DNA of 64,000 nt, taken from NCBI GenBank assembly GCA_965249925.1, contig OZ252260.1, forward strand, positions 3,658,001 to 3,722,000. Direction: 5' to 3'. A model generated the notes under the pieces. That model ran no database searches and was not told the DNA's origin. It worked only from the letters and a program-made list of their open reading frames with translations. Both the position numbers and the translations under genes were made by a program. Below are positions 8,320 through 16,545 of the stretch, piece by piece (position 1 is the first letter of the stretch; each line of letters opens with the position of its first letter). Source of the DNA: Hoeflea_A sp965249925 (GTDB taxonomy: Bacteria; Pseudomonadota; Alphaproteobacteria; Rhizobiales; Rhizobiaceae).

Positions 8320-9344
8320 TAGCCACTGCTGCCATGCTGCAGTTCGGCGGTTTTCAACGCTGCTATATCGTGTGATCCGGTGCAAAAGCAGGCGACGCGC
8401 AGTTCCGCAATCGTTGTTTCGAAGTGTGATGCGAGCGCTTCCGGTGAATCATTGGCCGCCGTCAAGACGCCTGCGGCCTGGGCCGCAAGGTCGGCACCGA
8501 TTCGCAGCGCCTTTGCAACATCGATGCCTGAACGGATGCCGCCGGAAGCAATGACGGTTGCCCGCGGACAAGCGGCCCGGACAGCAACGACCGCATCAGC
8601 CGTGGGAATGCCCCAGCTGGCGAAGGCGTTGGCCAAACGCGCCTGCTGTGGATCCTTTATGCGGGCCGCCTCGACGGCCGCCCAGTTGGTGCCGCCGGCC
8701 CCCGCAACATCGATGATGGTGATGCCGGCGTCGACGAAGCGCCGCGCCAGCCCGGCCGAAATCCCAGATCCCACTTCCTTGACCGCAACCGGCACCGGCA
8801 GCGCCGCCGCGACCCTGACAATTTTATCGAAAAGGCCCGTCCAGTCCCTGTCGCCCTCCGGCTGAACCGCCTCCTGCAGCGGATTGAGGTGAATATACAG
8901 CGCATCGGCGCCGATCATCTCCACCGCTCTGCTTGCTTCCTCGACGCCAAATCCACGGTTCAGTTGGGCGGCGCCGAGGTTGCCCAGGATCGGCACCGTA
9001 GGAGCACATTTGCGCAAGCCGCCGTCCAGTCCGCAGGCATCGCCATCTTCTATGGCGACGCGCTGGGAACCGACCGCAAACGGCAGCTGCAGCGCTTCGC
9101 ACACGAGCGCCAGGTTGCGGTTGATATCGCCTGCCCGGGAAGGCCCGCCGGTCATTGAGCTTACGAGCAATGGCGCACTGATCCGCTTGCCCAGTAGCGT
9201 CGTAGATAGATCGACATCGTCAAGATGCATTTCAGGAAGCGCGCAATGGACGAACTCAATCGCTTCCAGGCCGGTGGTCTGCTCGCTGCGTTTGAAGCGA
9301 CCCTCCAGAACGACCGAAAGATGCTCGTCTTTCCGGTCTGTCAG
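8319..9344 (-). CDS. fni: Type 2 isopentenyl-diphosphate delta-isomerase (FMN-dependent)
   Basis: The enzyme converts isopentenyl diphosphate and dimethylallyl diphosphate, supplying carotenoid precursors. The start at 9344 (MLTDRKDEHLSVVLEGRF) matches family N-termini; 341 residues is near the usual 345-350. Visible signatures are RKDEH, ISAPLLVSSMTGG, AVGSQRVAIED, HLNPLQEAVQPEGDRDW, VAVKEVGSGI, DVAGAGGTNWAAVE and ASGGIRSGIDVAKAL (FMN phosphate binding). The stop codon TAG at 8321-8319 uses the TA target site and the first base of the adjacent IS, so the native C-terminus may have been a little longer. It is divergent from crtE across a 211-base gap. Confidence 0.93.
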   Translation of the reverse strand: MTDRKDEHLSVVLEGRFKRSEQTTGLEAIEFVHCALPEMHLDDVDLSTTLLGKRISAPLLVSSMTGGPSRAGDINRNLALVCEALQLPFAVGSQRVAIEDGDACGLDGGLRKCAPTVPILGNLGAAQLNRGFGVEEASRAVEMIGADALYIHLNPLQEAVQPEGDRDWTGLFDKIVRVAAALPVPVAVKEVGSGISAGLARRFVDAGITIIDVAGAGGTNWAAVEAARIKDPQQARLANAFASWGIPTADAVVAVRAACPRATVIASGGIRSGIDVAKALRIGADLAAQAAGVLTAANDSPEALASHFETTIAELRVACFCTGSHDIAALKTAELQHGSSG

Positions 9345-9444
9345 CATGCGGCGTTCCCTGATTGCTCGAGAATCATGGTTTGATGTCGCGAAAAGCAACA
9401 ATATCGTAATCTGGCCATATACAAGGTGGAATAGTTCGTTTGTC

Positions 9445-9521
9445 GGTCAATAGTGTTTTTTTGGTTGCGCGATGGTGTCACATTCGGTCAATTTGTGCCA
9501 GAAAGCGCCACTGAATTGACC
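9445..9521. promoter_or_regulatory. Repeated GGTCAAT motif in the fni-crtE divergent region
   Basis: GGTCAAT occurs at 9445-9451, GGTCAATT at 9486-9493, and its exact inverse AATTGACC at 9514-9521. The last two form an inverted repeat with a 20-base spacer. Three copies of one heptamer within 77 bases between divergent carotenoid genes suggest a regulator binding region. The regulator is unknown; no TGT-N12-ACA PpsR/CrtJ site was found here. Confidence 0.4.
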
Positions 9522-9555
9522 ACGTGATATCCGGCGATGATCGGCAGTCCGGCTG

Positions 9556-10512
9556 ATGACGTGGGCAATTGAGCAAATCGTGGGGAAAAGACACATAAAT
9601 CCTTTCGCGAAATCCCTTAACAGGAGTTCCACCGCACCTGATGCCCAGGCTGCGTCCGCACTTCGCGATGAGATCAATGCCCGTATAGATCAGTTGCTAC
9701 CGAATGAAGACCAGGAACCGCAGGGCCTGCACAAGGCCATGCGATTCAGCCTGCATGGATCTGGGAAACGCGTTCGGCCACTGCTTTGCCTTCTCGTCAG
9801 CGAAGCAGCCGGTGGCCGTGGGCGGTCTTTCGCGCTCGACGCAGGATGCGCGGTGGAGATGGTCCACTCCGCCTCCCTGATCCTGGACGATTTACCATGT
9901 ATGGACGACGCGAAACTGAGACGCGGTCGTCCGGCAACCCACCGCGAGTTCGGCCAGGCGACATCCATTTTGGCGTCGATCGGATTGTTGAACCGGGCAT
10001 TCGGCGTCATTGCCGAGCACCACGCCACCGATTCGCAGCTGCGCACCCAGGCACTTGAGGTGTTGAGCGATGCGATCGGCTCCAACGGAATGATCGCTGG
10101 CCAGGAAATAGATTTGCACGAACGGGCTTCGCTCGACACGGCAGCTCCAATTGAAAGCGTCAACTGGCTAAAAACCGGTGTCCTTTTTGTTGCTGCGGCC
10201 CATATCGGCGCGCTGGCAGCCCAATTGTCCCCGGCTTCTATCGATGCGGTACGCGACTTCGCGAAACATGTTGGGCTTGCTTTTCAAACCGCGGATGACT
10301 TGATCGATCAGACCGGTGAAGTCGAATCCGCCGGCAAGGACGTTGGCCAGGACCAGGGCATACCGACGCTGGTGACTCTGACCGGACTCCAGGGTGCCGT
10401 GCGGTCCTGTGAAGAACATTTGGAACTGGCCCGTAAGGCACTCGACAGAAGCGGTCTGGAAACGGTAAACCTGCAGACGCTTGTGGACACAATATTCGGT
10501 TCGAGAGCATAA
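9556..10512 (+). CDS. crtE: Geranylgeranyl diphosphate synthase
   Basis: This 318-residue prenyltransferase makes geranylgeranyl diphosphate (C20), the substrate of CrtB. The first Asp-rich motif is DDLPCMDD at residues 111-118 and the second is DDLID at 247-251. GSGKRVRPLLCLL (68-80), the lysine-arginine diphosphate-binding region, and KLRRGRPATHREFG are also typical. Chain length cannot be strictly told from sequence, since IspA-type farnesyl synthases share these motifs; the carotenoid setting favours CrtE. It is followed after 16 bases by the ABC exporter genes, so the operon reads crtE-ATPase-permease-crtZ. Confidence 0.92.
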   Translation: MTWAIEQIVGKRHINPFAKSLNRSSTAPDAQAASALRDEINARIDQLLPNEDQEPQGLHKAMRFSLHGSGKRVRPLLCLLVSEAAGGRGRSFALDAGCAVEMVHSASLILDDLPCMDDAKLRRGRPATHREFGQATSILASIGLLNRAFGVIAEHHATDSQLRTQALEVLSDAIGSNGMIAGQEIDLHERASLDTAAPIESVNWLKTGVLFVAAAHIGALAAQLSPASIDAVRDFAKHVGLAFQTADDLIDQTGEVESAGKDVGQDQGIPTLVTLTGLQGAVRSCEEHLELARKALDRSGLETVNLQTLVDTIFGSRA

Positions 10513-10528
10513 TTTCGACGGGCCCAGA

Positions 10529-11518
10529 ATGCTCACGACAAACCGACCGATAGAGGCCTTTTGGCCCTCACCGCCCGCCAACGACGTGCCGCCGGTTCTT
10601 CAGATCTCAGGTCTGGCCGTCCGCTATGGCGGTCGCGGGGTTCTTGACGGCCTGGATCTCACCATTTCGAAAGGCGAGGTCTTTGGATTGCTGGGACCAA
10701 ACGGCGCCGGAAAGACGACACTGATCCGGGCGATCTGCGGACGCGTGAACGTGGCCTCCGGTAACATTTTGATTTGCGGCCAAAGCAACCGGCAACGCCG
10801 GACCTTGCGCCGCATCGGACTGGTCCCTCAGGAAATCGCCCTTTACCCGCATCTGACCGCCCGGGAAAACCTGATGGCCTTCGGCCGCCTCTCAGGCCTT
10901 TCGGCCAGCGACACCCGTGATGCCTGCCGGTTCGCCATGGACGCTGTGCGGCTCGGGAGCCGTGCCGATGAGCGCGTTGACACCCTGTCGGGCGGATGGA
11001 AGCGCCGCGTCAACATCGCCGCTGCGTTGTTGCACCGGCCACAGTTGCTGATCCTTGACGAACCGACGGTCGGTGTCGACATCGACGCCCGCACCGCGCT
11101 GCATGGCGTCATCCGAGACCTCAGCCATGGCGGGCTTGCCGTATTGCTGGCCACCCATGACCTGGATCAGGCGCAGACGCTCTGCAATCGCGTCGGATTT
11201 CTGCGCAATGGCGCCATCGGACCAACCGGCAACCCCGCCGCTTTGTTGCTGCAGACCTTCGGCACCAAGCGTGAATTGTTGGTCGATCTGTTGGAACCGG
11301 CGTCGGAGCGCACCAGCGCCATGCTGCGGCGGTTACGGTTTACCGAACATCCCGACGGCATGGAATGGAGTCGCATGATCAGTGCCTCGGTGTACAAACA
11401 GGCGGAACTGACCGACGCGCTGCGGCAGACCGACCTGCGCATCAAGGAAGTACGGTTCCGCGAACCCGGACTGGACAGCCTGTTTCTGCAACTGCGCGAG
11501 CCGGGCCCGGTATCATGA
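10529..11518 (+). CDS. ABC-2 type exporter, ATP-binding subunit, in the carotenoid operon
   Basis: The protein is 329 residues from ATG at 10529. Walker A is GPNGAGKTT, the Q-loop is IGLVPQEIALYPHLTA, the signature is DTLSGGWKRRVNIAAAL (a variant with GGWKRR), Walker B is LLILDEPTVGVDID and the switch is LLATHDLDQA. This is the DrrA/CcmA-like class that pairs with ABC-2 permeases. Its stop overlaps the next start by ATGA, so the two subunits are translationally coupled. It sits between crtE and crtZ. Export or membrane positioning of a carotenoid, or of an unrelated lipid-like molecule, is possible; the substrate is not shown by sequence. Confidence 0.92.
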   Translation: MLTTNRPIEAFWPSPPANDVPPVLQISGLAVRYGGRGVLDGLDLTISKGEVFGLLGPNGAGKTTLIRAICGRVNVASGNILICGQSNRQRRTLRRIGLVPQEIALYPHLTARENLMAFGRLSGLSASDTRDACRFAMDAVRLGSRADERVDTLSGGWKRRVNIAAALLHRPQLLILDEPTVGVDIDARTALHGVIRDLSHGGLAVLLATHDLDQAQTLCNRVGFLRNGAIGPTGNPAALLLQTFGTKRELLVDLLEPASERTSAMLRRLRFTEHPDGMEWSRMISASVYKQAELTDALRQTDLRIKEVRFREPGLDSLFLQLREPGPVS

Positions 11519-12720
11519 TCGGCGCCCTGCTGAGGGTGATGGCGCTTGGATTGGTCCGCGATCGCGGCGCGCTGATCATGGCGTTCCTGTTACCGCCGCT
11601 GATCTTCATCATCTTTGCCGCCATTTTTTCCGGCACCAGCGGCGACGAAATGCGGTTGAAAGTCGCGGTTCTGGACGTTGTCGAAACCGATGACAGCGAA
11701 GTGCTCGTCTCGGCCATCGACGCAGAGCCGGCGCTGCGCATGGTGCGGCCCGCCACCCAGCCGGACGGCATCCGCGAGGCTGTGCTTTCGGGAGAGGCTG
11801 ATGTCGGTCTTATCATCCTCGGTCCACTCAGCGATGAGGCGGACACAGCACCGGTGCTGGTGATTGCCGACGCCGGTCGGGCGATGGCCGGGCCGATCGT
11901 GTCCGGTCACGTACAGCGGCTTGTTGCGCGGCACCTGCCGGGCGTCACCATGCGTCGCGTGGTTCCGACCATCGAGACGCTGACCGGCGGCTTGACCCCC
12001 GAACAGCGGGCTCGGCTCGATGCCGGAATGGAACAACTCGCAGATGACACTGGCGGGCGTGCGGACGAGCCGTCGCTGGTGGTGGTCGAGACGTTGTCGG
12101 GCCGTGGCGGTTCCAGCGATACGATCAGTTACTATGCCGGTGCGGTCGCGGTGATGTTCCTGCTGTTTTCGGCTATGCAGGGCGCCACCTCACTGATTGA
12201 CGAGCGCACCTCCGGCATCGTCGATCGTCTGGCGGTGGGCCCCGCCGGCACAGATGTCGTTGTTTTTACCAAGTTCCTGTTCCTCACCGTTCAAGGGGTT
12301 CTCCAGGTGACGGTGATTTTCCTGGTCGCCTGGATCGTCAACGGCGTGAACGTACCGGGACACTGGTTGCCGTGGCTGGCGACCACCCTTCTGGCCTCGG
12401 CGGCCGCCGCTGGACTGGCATTGGCCATGGCGTCGGCCTGCACGACGCGGCAGCAGGCCAACACGATCTCCAGTTTCCTGGTTCTGGTGGCCTCCGCAGT
12501 GGGCGGATCGATGGTGCCGCGCTACATGATGCCGCCGTGGCTGCAGGACCTGGGTTGGCTGACGCCGAATGCCTGGGCGATCGAGGCCTACCATGGTGCG
12601 CTTTGGCGCGGTGAGACGCTCATCGCACTGCTGCCCACCTTTTGGCCGTTGGCCTTGGCGGCCCTGACAGGTCTGTTTGCCGCGCTTGTCCTGTCGCGCC
12701 ATCGCCTTCGGCTCGGTTAG
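11515..12720 (+). CDS. ABC-2 type exporter, permease subunit, in the carotenoid operon
   Basis: The protein is 401 residues from the ATG at 11515, which overlaps the ATPase stop. It has one membrane helix at the N-terminus (ALIMAFLLPPLIFIIFAAIF), then a large polar domain of about 170 residues (roughly 45-215), then five hydrophobic segments to the C-terminus (for example AVAVMFLLFSAMQG and VTVIFLVAWIVNG). This topology with a large extracytoplasmic loop is that of ABC-2 exporters of the YhiH/YbhR kind. ERTSGIVDRL and the phrase LGWLTPNAWAIEAYHG are family hallmarks. crtZ follows 78 bases later. Confidence 0.9.
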   Translation: MIGALLRVMALGLVRDRGALIMAFLLPPLIFIIFAAIFSGTSGDEMRLKVAVLDVVETDDSEVLVSAIDAEPALRMVRPATQPDGIREAVLSGEADVGLIILGPLSDEADTAPVLVIADAGRAMAGPIVSGHVQRLVARHLPGVTMRRVVPTIETLTGGLTPEQRARLDAGMEQLADDTGGRADEPSLVVVETLSGRGGSSDTISYYAGAVAVMFLLFSAMQGATSLIDERTSGIVDRLAVGPAGTDVVVFTKFLFLTVQGVLQVTVIFLVAWIVNGVNVPGHWLPWLATTLLASAAAAGLALAMASACTTRQQANTISSFLVLVASAVGGSMVPRYMMPPWLQDLGWLTPNAWAIEAYHGALWRGETLIALLPTFWPLALAALTGLFAALVLSRHRLRLG

Positions 12721-12798
12721 CAGGATCGAATTGCCGCATTCCAAGTCACGCCCTATGTCGGTTATGGTTTGCTGAAATCGGCTTGCGACGGGAGCAAT

Positions 12799-13314
12799 AT
12801 GATTACTTTCCTTCTTGCACTGGCAATCGTTGTTATCACCGTCGCCCTGATGGAGCTGTTTGCCTGGTGGGCCCACAAATATGTTATGCATGGTTGGGGA
12901 TGGGGCTGGCATCGATCGCATCACGAACCGCACGACCACGCCCTTGAGCGCAACGACCTGTACGCCGTCGTTTTTGCGGCCGTCGCGATTCTGATGTTCT
13001 GGATCGGAGTGACCTACTGGCCTGTCTGGTGGATCGCCGTCGGCATCACTGTCTACGGCGCGCTTTATTTCATCGCCCACGACGGGCTTGTCCATCACCG
13101 TTGGCCGTTTCGCTACGTGCCCAAGTCGGGCTACTTCAAACGCCTGTACCAGGCGCACCGGCTGCACCATGCCGTCAAGGGCAAGGACGGGTGCGTGTCC
13201 TTCGGATTCATCTGGGCACCGCGACTGGATGACCTGAAGCAACAGCTACGCGACAATCAGAAGAACCAAAACGTCGTTCTTTATGAGAACGAACGGGACG
13301 CTCTGACCGATTGA
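12799..13314 (+). CDS. crtZ: Beta-carotene 3-hydroxylase
   Basis: This 171-residue di-iron membrane hydroxylase adds 3-hydroxyl groups to the beta-ionone rings, making zeaxanthin or, with CrtW, astaxanthin. The histidine motifs are all present: HKYVMHG, HRSHHE, HDGLVHHRW and HRLHH. The start at 12799 has GGGAG 5 bases upstream, and the N-terminal membrane segment follows at once. The length matches the family (about 160-175). It lies at the end of the crtE-exporter-crtZ group. Confidence 0.95.
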   Translation: MITFLLALAIVVITVALMELFAWWAHKYVMHGWGWGWHRSHHEPHDHALERNDLYAVVFAAVAILMFWIGVTYWPVWWIAVGITVYGALYFIAHDGLVHHRWPFRYVPKSGYFKRLYQAHRLHHAVKGKDGCVSFGFIWAPRLDDLKQQLRDNQKNQNVVLYENERDALTD

Positions 13315-13355
13315 AACTGCATTTGTCCCTGCGGGAGATCCCTCTCGCTGCGGGA

Positions 13356-13796
13356 TCAAACCAATCGATGGGCGGTCGCCAGACACTGTTCGACAGCTTG
13401 CTTGGCAGTGCCGAAGTCTTGCGGATCAGGCTTTTTGAACCGCTGCTCTACAACGTCAGCCAACGCATCATAGGCGATCAGCGTCGCACCGAAAGCCTGC
13501 TCTGCCGTTGTCGAACGCGATTGGATGGGAGCAAGTTGTTTCACCAACCCGGAAATCGCCTTGATGGCTAGAATGCACCATTGCTCCAGCTTGGCCCATT
13601 CATTGATCTTTTCTTGACGTGAAACTGAATCTGCCGGAAACACATCAAGTGTCGTCTTGAGAAGCGATAGAGTTTTAAGCAACTCGATCTCTTCCAGATC
13701 GCTCAACTCCCGTGAATGGCTCGATTCGCGTTTGATGTTGGTGATCATTGCACCGGGTTTCATAATCAAAGCGTGCGTCATCATCTGCACCTGCAT
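13356..13796 (-). CDS. Hypothetical protein, helical
   Basis: This frame of up to 146 residues lies between crtZ and crtB, opposite to crtZ. I do not recognise it. It is predicted to be mostly alpha-helical (LSDLEEIELLKTLSLLKTTL; KLEQWCILAIKAISGLVKQL), has no signal peptide or membrane segment, and has no clear ribosome site, so the start among the several N-terminal Met codons is uncertain. Its composition is less GC-rich than the neighbouring crt genes. It may be real because the frame is long and the protein is not low-complexity. Confidence 0.5.
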   Translation of the reverse strand: MQVQMMTHALIMKPGAMITNIKRESSHSRELSDLEEIELLKTLSLLKTTLDVFPADSVSRQEKINEWAKLEQWCILAIKAISGLVKQLAPIQSRSTTAEQAFGATLIAYDALADVVEQRFKKPDPQDFGTAKQAVEQCLATAHRLV

Positions 13797-14071
13797 AGAA
13801 TGGAGTTAACGACGGTCACTTTCAACGTATTTTTCGGATGATATATGAATCTAATATCCAGAGTTAATGGTTTTGCATGTTTCTTTGCAATCAAATATTG
13901 ATTTCATCTAGTAATAATTTGCAAGAATAGCCGAGGTTTTTATAGTAAGATCGTATATACCTTGTGGTGTGAATATCAGACTTAAGGGGGTGCCGGCGCA
14001 ATTTGGGTGGCCACCGACAGCCGGTCCTGGCAACGGTGCGACTCGGTAAACGAAGACGGGTCGGGTAAGCC
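13797..14071. other. AT-rich intergenic stretch
   Basis: About 190 bases (13800-13990) are far richer in A and T than the rest of the window. I see no gene or clear hairpin. Together with the unknown gene beside it, this suggests foreign DNA inserted between the two arms of the carotenoid locus. Confidence 0.5.
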
Positions 14072-15028
14072 CTATGGCCGCTGGTAAAGGCCATCTCGTG
14101 ACGGCCCGTCACCCTGGCGTCGGGTCCTGGACACAACGACGTCGCCCAGAGCCAGCGCAATCAGCCATGCCTTGCGCAGCGAGCCGGTGGAAACGCGCCC
14201 ATCCCAAGCCTCCGGCCCCGATTGCCGCAGCTTCCGGCCAATATCCCGGTAGACGCGGCGTGCCGAAGCCACAGCCCAGGCCGAACGGAAATCCAGCGCG
14301 CTCAATCCGGCATGAGCGGATGCGTAGTAGGGCTCCGCGGAAGCCAACAGGCGCAGTGCCAGCCTGTGCAGGTCCTGCCATTGATTTCGGTCTTGCGGGT
14401 CGATGGACGCCAGCGAGAGTTCGTCCATCCATTGCTGTGGCAGATAGCAGCGGCCGACCCGCGCATCATCGACGATGTCACGCGCAATGTTGGTCAGTTG
14501 GAAAGCGACACCGAGATCGGAAGCGCGGTCGAGCACCGCATCGTCGCGCGCACCCATGATCATCGCCATCATGACCCCAACAACGCCGGCCACGTGATAG
14601 CAGTATTCCAGTGTGTCCTCGAATGTGTGGTAATGCCGCTCCTGCACGTCCATGCCGAAACCAGCGATCAACTCCAGCGGATGGCGATGCGGGATGTGGT
14701 TGCGGGCCACCACCTGGCGAAGCGCTTCAAAAACCGGATCGTTGGCGGTTTCCCCGTTAAGCGCGGCCTCGGTCTTCGCTTTCAGCTTTGCCAGCCGTTC
14801 AAGCTGACCGGTTCGAAAATCCTGCTGCTGGTCGTGACCGAGGTTCTGACCATCGATCACATCGTCGGCGTACCGGCACCAGGTGTAGAGCATGACGGCG
14901 TCGGCTCGCGTTTGTGGCCCGAAAAGCCTCGCTGCGGCGGCGAAGCTCTGCGAGCCTTTGGCAATCACCGCCTCGCTGTGGCGCAGCAGATCGTCGTGAT
15001 CTAGCGATGCTTCCAATTGCAGCGTCAC
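14072..15028 (-). CDS. crtB: Phytoene synthase
   Basis: This 318-residue enzyme condenses two geranylgeranyl diphosphates to 15-cis-phytoene. The two Asp-rich motifs are visible: WCRYADDVIDG near residues 50-60 and NIARDIVDDARVGRCYLPQQW near 170-190. SFAAAARLFGPQTRADAVMLY is the usual N-terminal region. The start overlaps the crtI stop by 4 bases (ATGA), so it is the third gene of a crtY-crtI-crtB transcript. The last 25 residues are Arg-rich and not conserved in general. Confidence 0.95.
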   Translation of the reverse strand: MTLQLEASLDHDDLLRHSEAVIAKGSQSFAAAARLFGPQTRADAVMLYTWCRYADDVIDGQNLGHDQQQDFRTGQLERLAKLKAKTEAALNGETANDPVFEALRQVVARNHIPHRHPLELIAGFGMDVQERHYHTFEDTLEYCYHVAGVVGVMMAMIMGARDDAVLDRASDLGVAFQLTNIARDIVDDARVGRCYLPQQWMDELSLASIDPQDRNQWQDLHRLALRLLASAEPYYASAHAGLSALDFRSAWAVASARRVYRDIGRKLRQSGPEAWDGRVSTGSLRKAWLIALALGDVVVSRTRRQGDGPSRDGLYQRP

Positions 15029-16545
15029 GCAGCACCCGCTTTCACCTGTTTGTGGTCTGCCAGCATAAGCCCAGCAGTTGCCTTGGCTGAACCGACAACG
15101 CCAGGAAGCCCCGCACCAGGGTGGGTTCCGGCCCCGACAAAATAGAGATTTCCGATAACACCGTCGCGATTATGCGGCCGGAACCAGGCACTCTGCGTCA
15201 ACAGAGGTTCGACCGAAAAAGCCGAGCCGAGATGCGAGTTCAGTTCGTCGCGGAAGTCGAACGGCGTGAAAATGCGGCAGGTCACAAGATCCTCTTGCAG
15301 GCCAGGGATGTAGCGTTCCTCCAGATAGCGCAGGATTCGGTCGCGGTATCTTGGTCCCTCGATCTCCCAGTCGATGTCGGCTGTACCCAGGTTTGGAACT
15401 GGCGACAGCACGTAGTAGGCGCTGTGACCGGCTGGTGCGAGACTGTCGTCGGTGACCGAGGGACAATGCAGATAGAGCGAAAAGTCGTCTGCCAGCTGAT
15501 CGCTGGAAAAAATCTCGTTGATCAACTCGCGGTATCGTGGTCCGAACAGGACCATATGGTGCTTCAGGTCGGGTCGCTCCCCCTTGAGTCCGAAATAGAT
15601 CACGAAAAGCGACATGGAGAAGCGCTTGCGCTGCAGCTTCTTGGCCCCGGCGGCGCCGCGAGGCGTGCCACCGAGAAGCGACCGGTAGGTGTGCACGACA
15701 TCGGCATTGCTGGCGACCATATCCACCGGGGTCGAGACGCCATCAGCGACGATCGCCGTCGCCCGCCCATCGTTTACGGTGATCGAATCAACCGGCGTCG
15801 CCAGCCGCATAGTGCCCCCGAGATCGGTGAACAGATCCGCCATGGCTTTCACCAATGCCCCGGTTCCGCCCTTGGCGAACCAGACGCCGCCTTTTCGCTC
15901 CAGCGCATGGATGAGGGCGTACATGGAGGATGTATCGAAGGGATTACCGCCGACGAGCAGGGAATGGAAGGAAAACGCCTGCCGCAGCTGTTCGTCTTTG
16001 ATGTATTCGGAAACCTTCGAATAAACGCTGCGGTGGCTCTCCAACCGGATCAGTTGCGGCGCGGCCTTCATCATATCCCATATGTGCAGGAACGGAACAG
16101 TGCCCAGTTTGACGTATCCTTCATGATACAGATCCTGAGAGTAGGCGAGAAACTTGCGATAGCCTTCGACATCTTCGGGCGATTTCGCCGCGATCTGGCG
16201 GTCCAGTTCCTCCTGGTCGTCGACGTAATCGAAAAAGGTTCCGTCCTCCCAGCACAATCGATAGAACGGCGACACCGGCAGCAGCGTCACGTCATCATCC
16301 ATATTGCGCCCCGTAAGGGACCACAGCTCTCGCAGCGCAGCCGGATCGGTAATGACCGTCGGACCAGCGTCGAAGACGAATCCGTCATCCTCGTAAACAT
16401 AGGCACGCCCGCCCGGTCGGTCGCGCTTTTCGAACAGCGTGGTTTGGATGCCGTTGCTTTGAAGCCGGATTGCGAGGGCCAATCCACCGAAACCGGCTCC
16501 TATGACCGCAGCATTCTTTGGATGATCCATGAGTTGCCTATTCAA
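15025..16545 (-). CDS. crtI: Phytoene desaturase
   Basis: This 506-residue FAD-dependent membrane-associated desaturase turns phytoene into lycopene in four steps. The N-terminal dinucleotide-binding motif is AAVIGAGFGGLALAIRL, followed by EKRDRPGGRAYVYEDDGF and FDAGPTVITDP, all typical of CrtI. The C-terminal FAD signature region FVGAGTHPGAGLPGVVGSAKA is present. The start may be ATG at 16545 (overlapping the crtY stop) or ATG at 16530 (MDHPKNAAVIG). The length fits bacterial CrtI (about 490-510). Confidence 0.96.
   Translation of the reverse strand: MNRQLMDHPKNAAVIGAGFGGLALAIRLQSNGIQTTLFEKRDRPGGRAYVYEDDGFVFDAGPTVITDPAALRELWSLTGRNMDDDVTLLPVSPFYRLCWEDGTFFDYVDDQEELDRQIAAKSPEDVEGYRKFLAYSQDLYHEGYVKLGTVPFLHIWDMMKAAPQLIRLESHRSVYSKVSEYIKDEQLRQAFSFHSLLVGGNPFDTSSMYALIHALERKGGVWFAKGGTGALVKAMADLFTDLGGTMRLATPVDSITVNDGRATAIVADGVSTPVDMVASNADVVHTYRSLLGGTPRGAAGAKKLQRKRFSMSLFVIYFGLKGERPDLKHHMVLFGPRYRELINEIFSSDQLADDFSLYLHCPSVTDDSLAPAGHSAYYVLSPVPNLGTADIDWEIEGPRYRDRILRYLEERYIPGLQEDLVTCRIFTPFDFRDELNSHLGSAFSVEPLLTQSAWFRPHNRDGVIGNLYFVGAGTHPGAGLPGVVGSAKATAGLMLADHKQVKAGAA

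Noticed and set aside
9345..9555. PpsR/CrtJ-type TGT-N12-ACA site between fni and crtE
   Set aside because: I looked for it and found no such spacing of TGT and ACA; only the GGTCAAT repeats remain.
13891..14160. A 89-codon frame in AT-rich DNA beside crtB
   Set aside because: It overlaps the crtB 3-prime end on the same strand, has no ribosome site and no likeness to known proteins.
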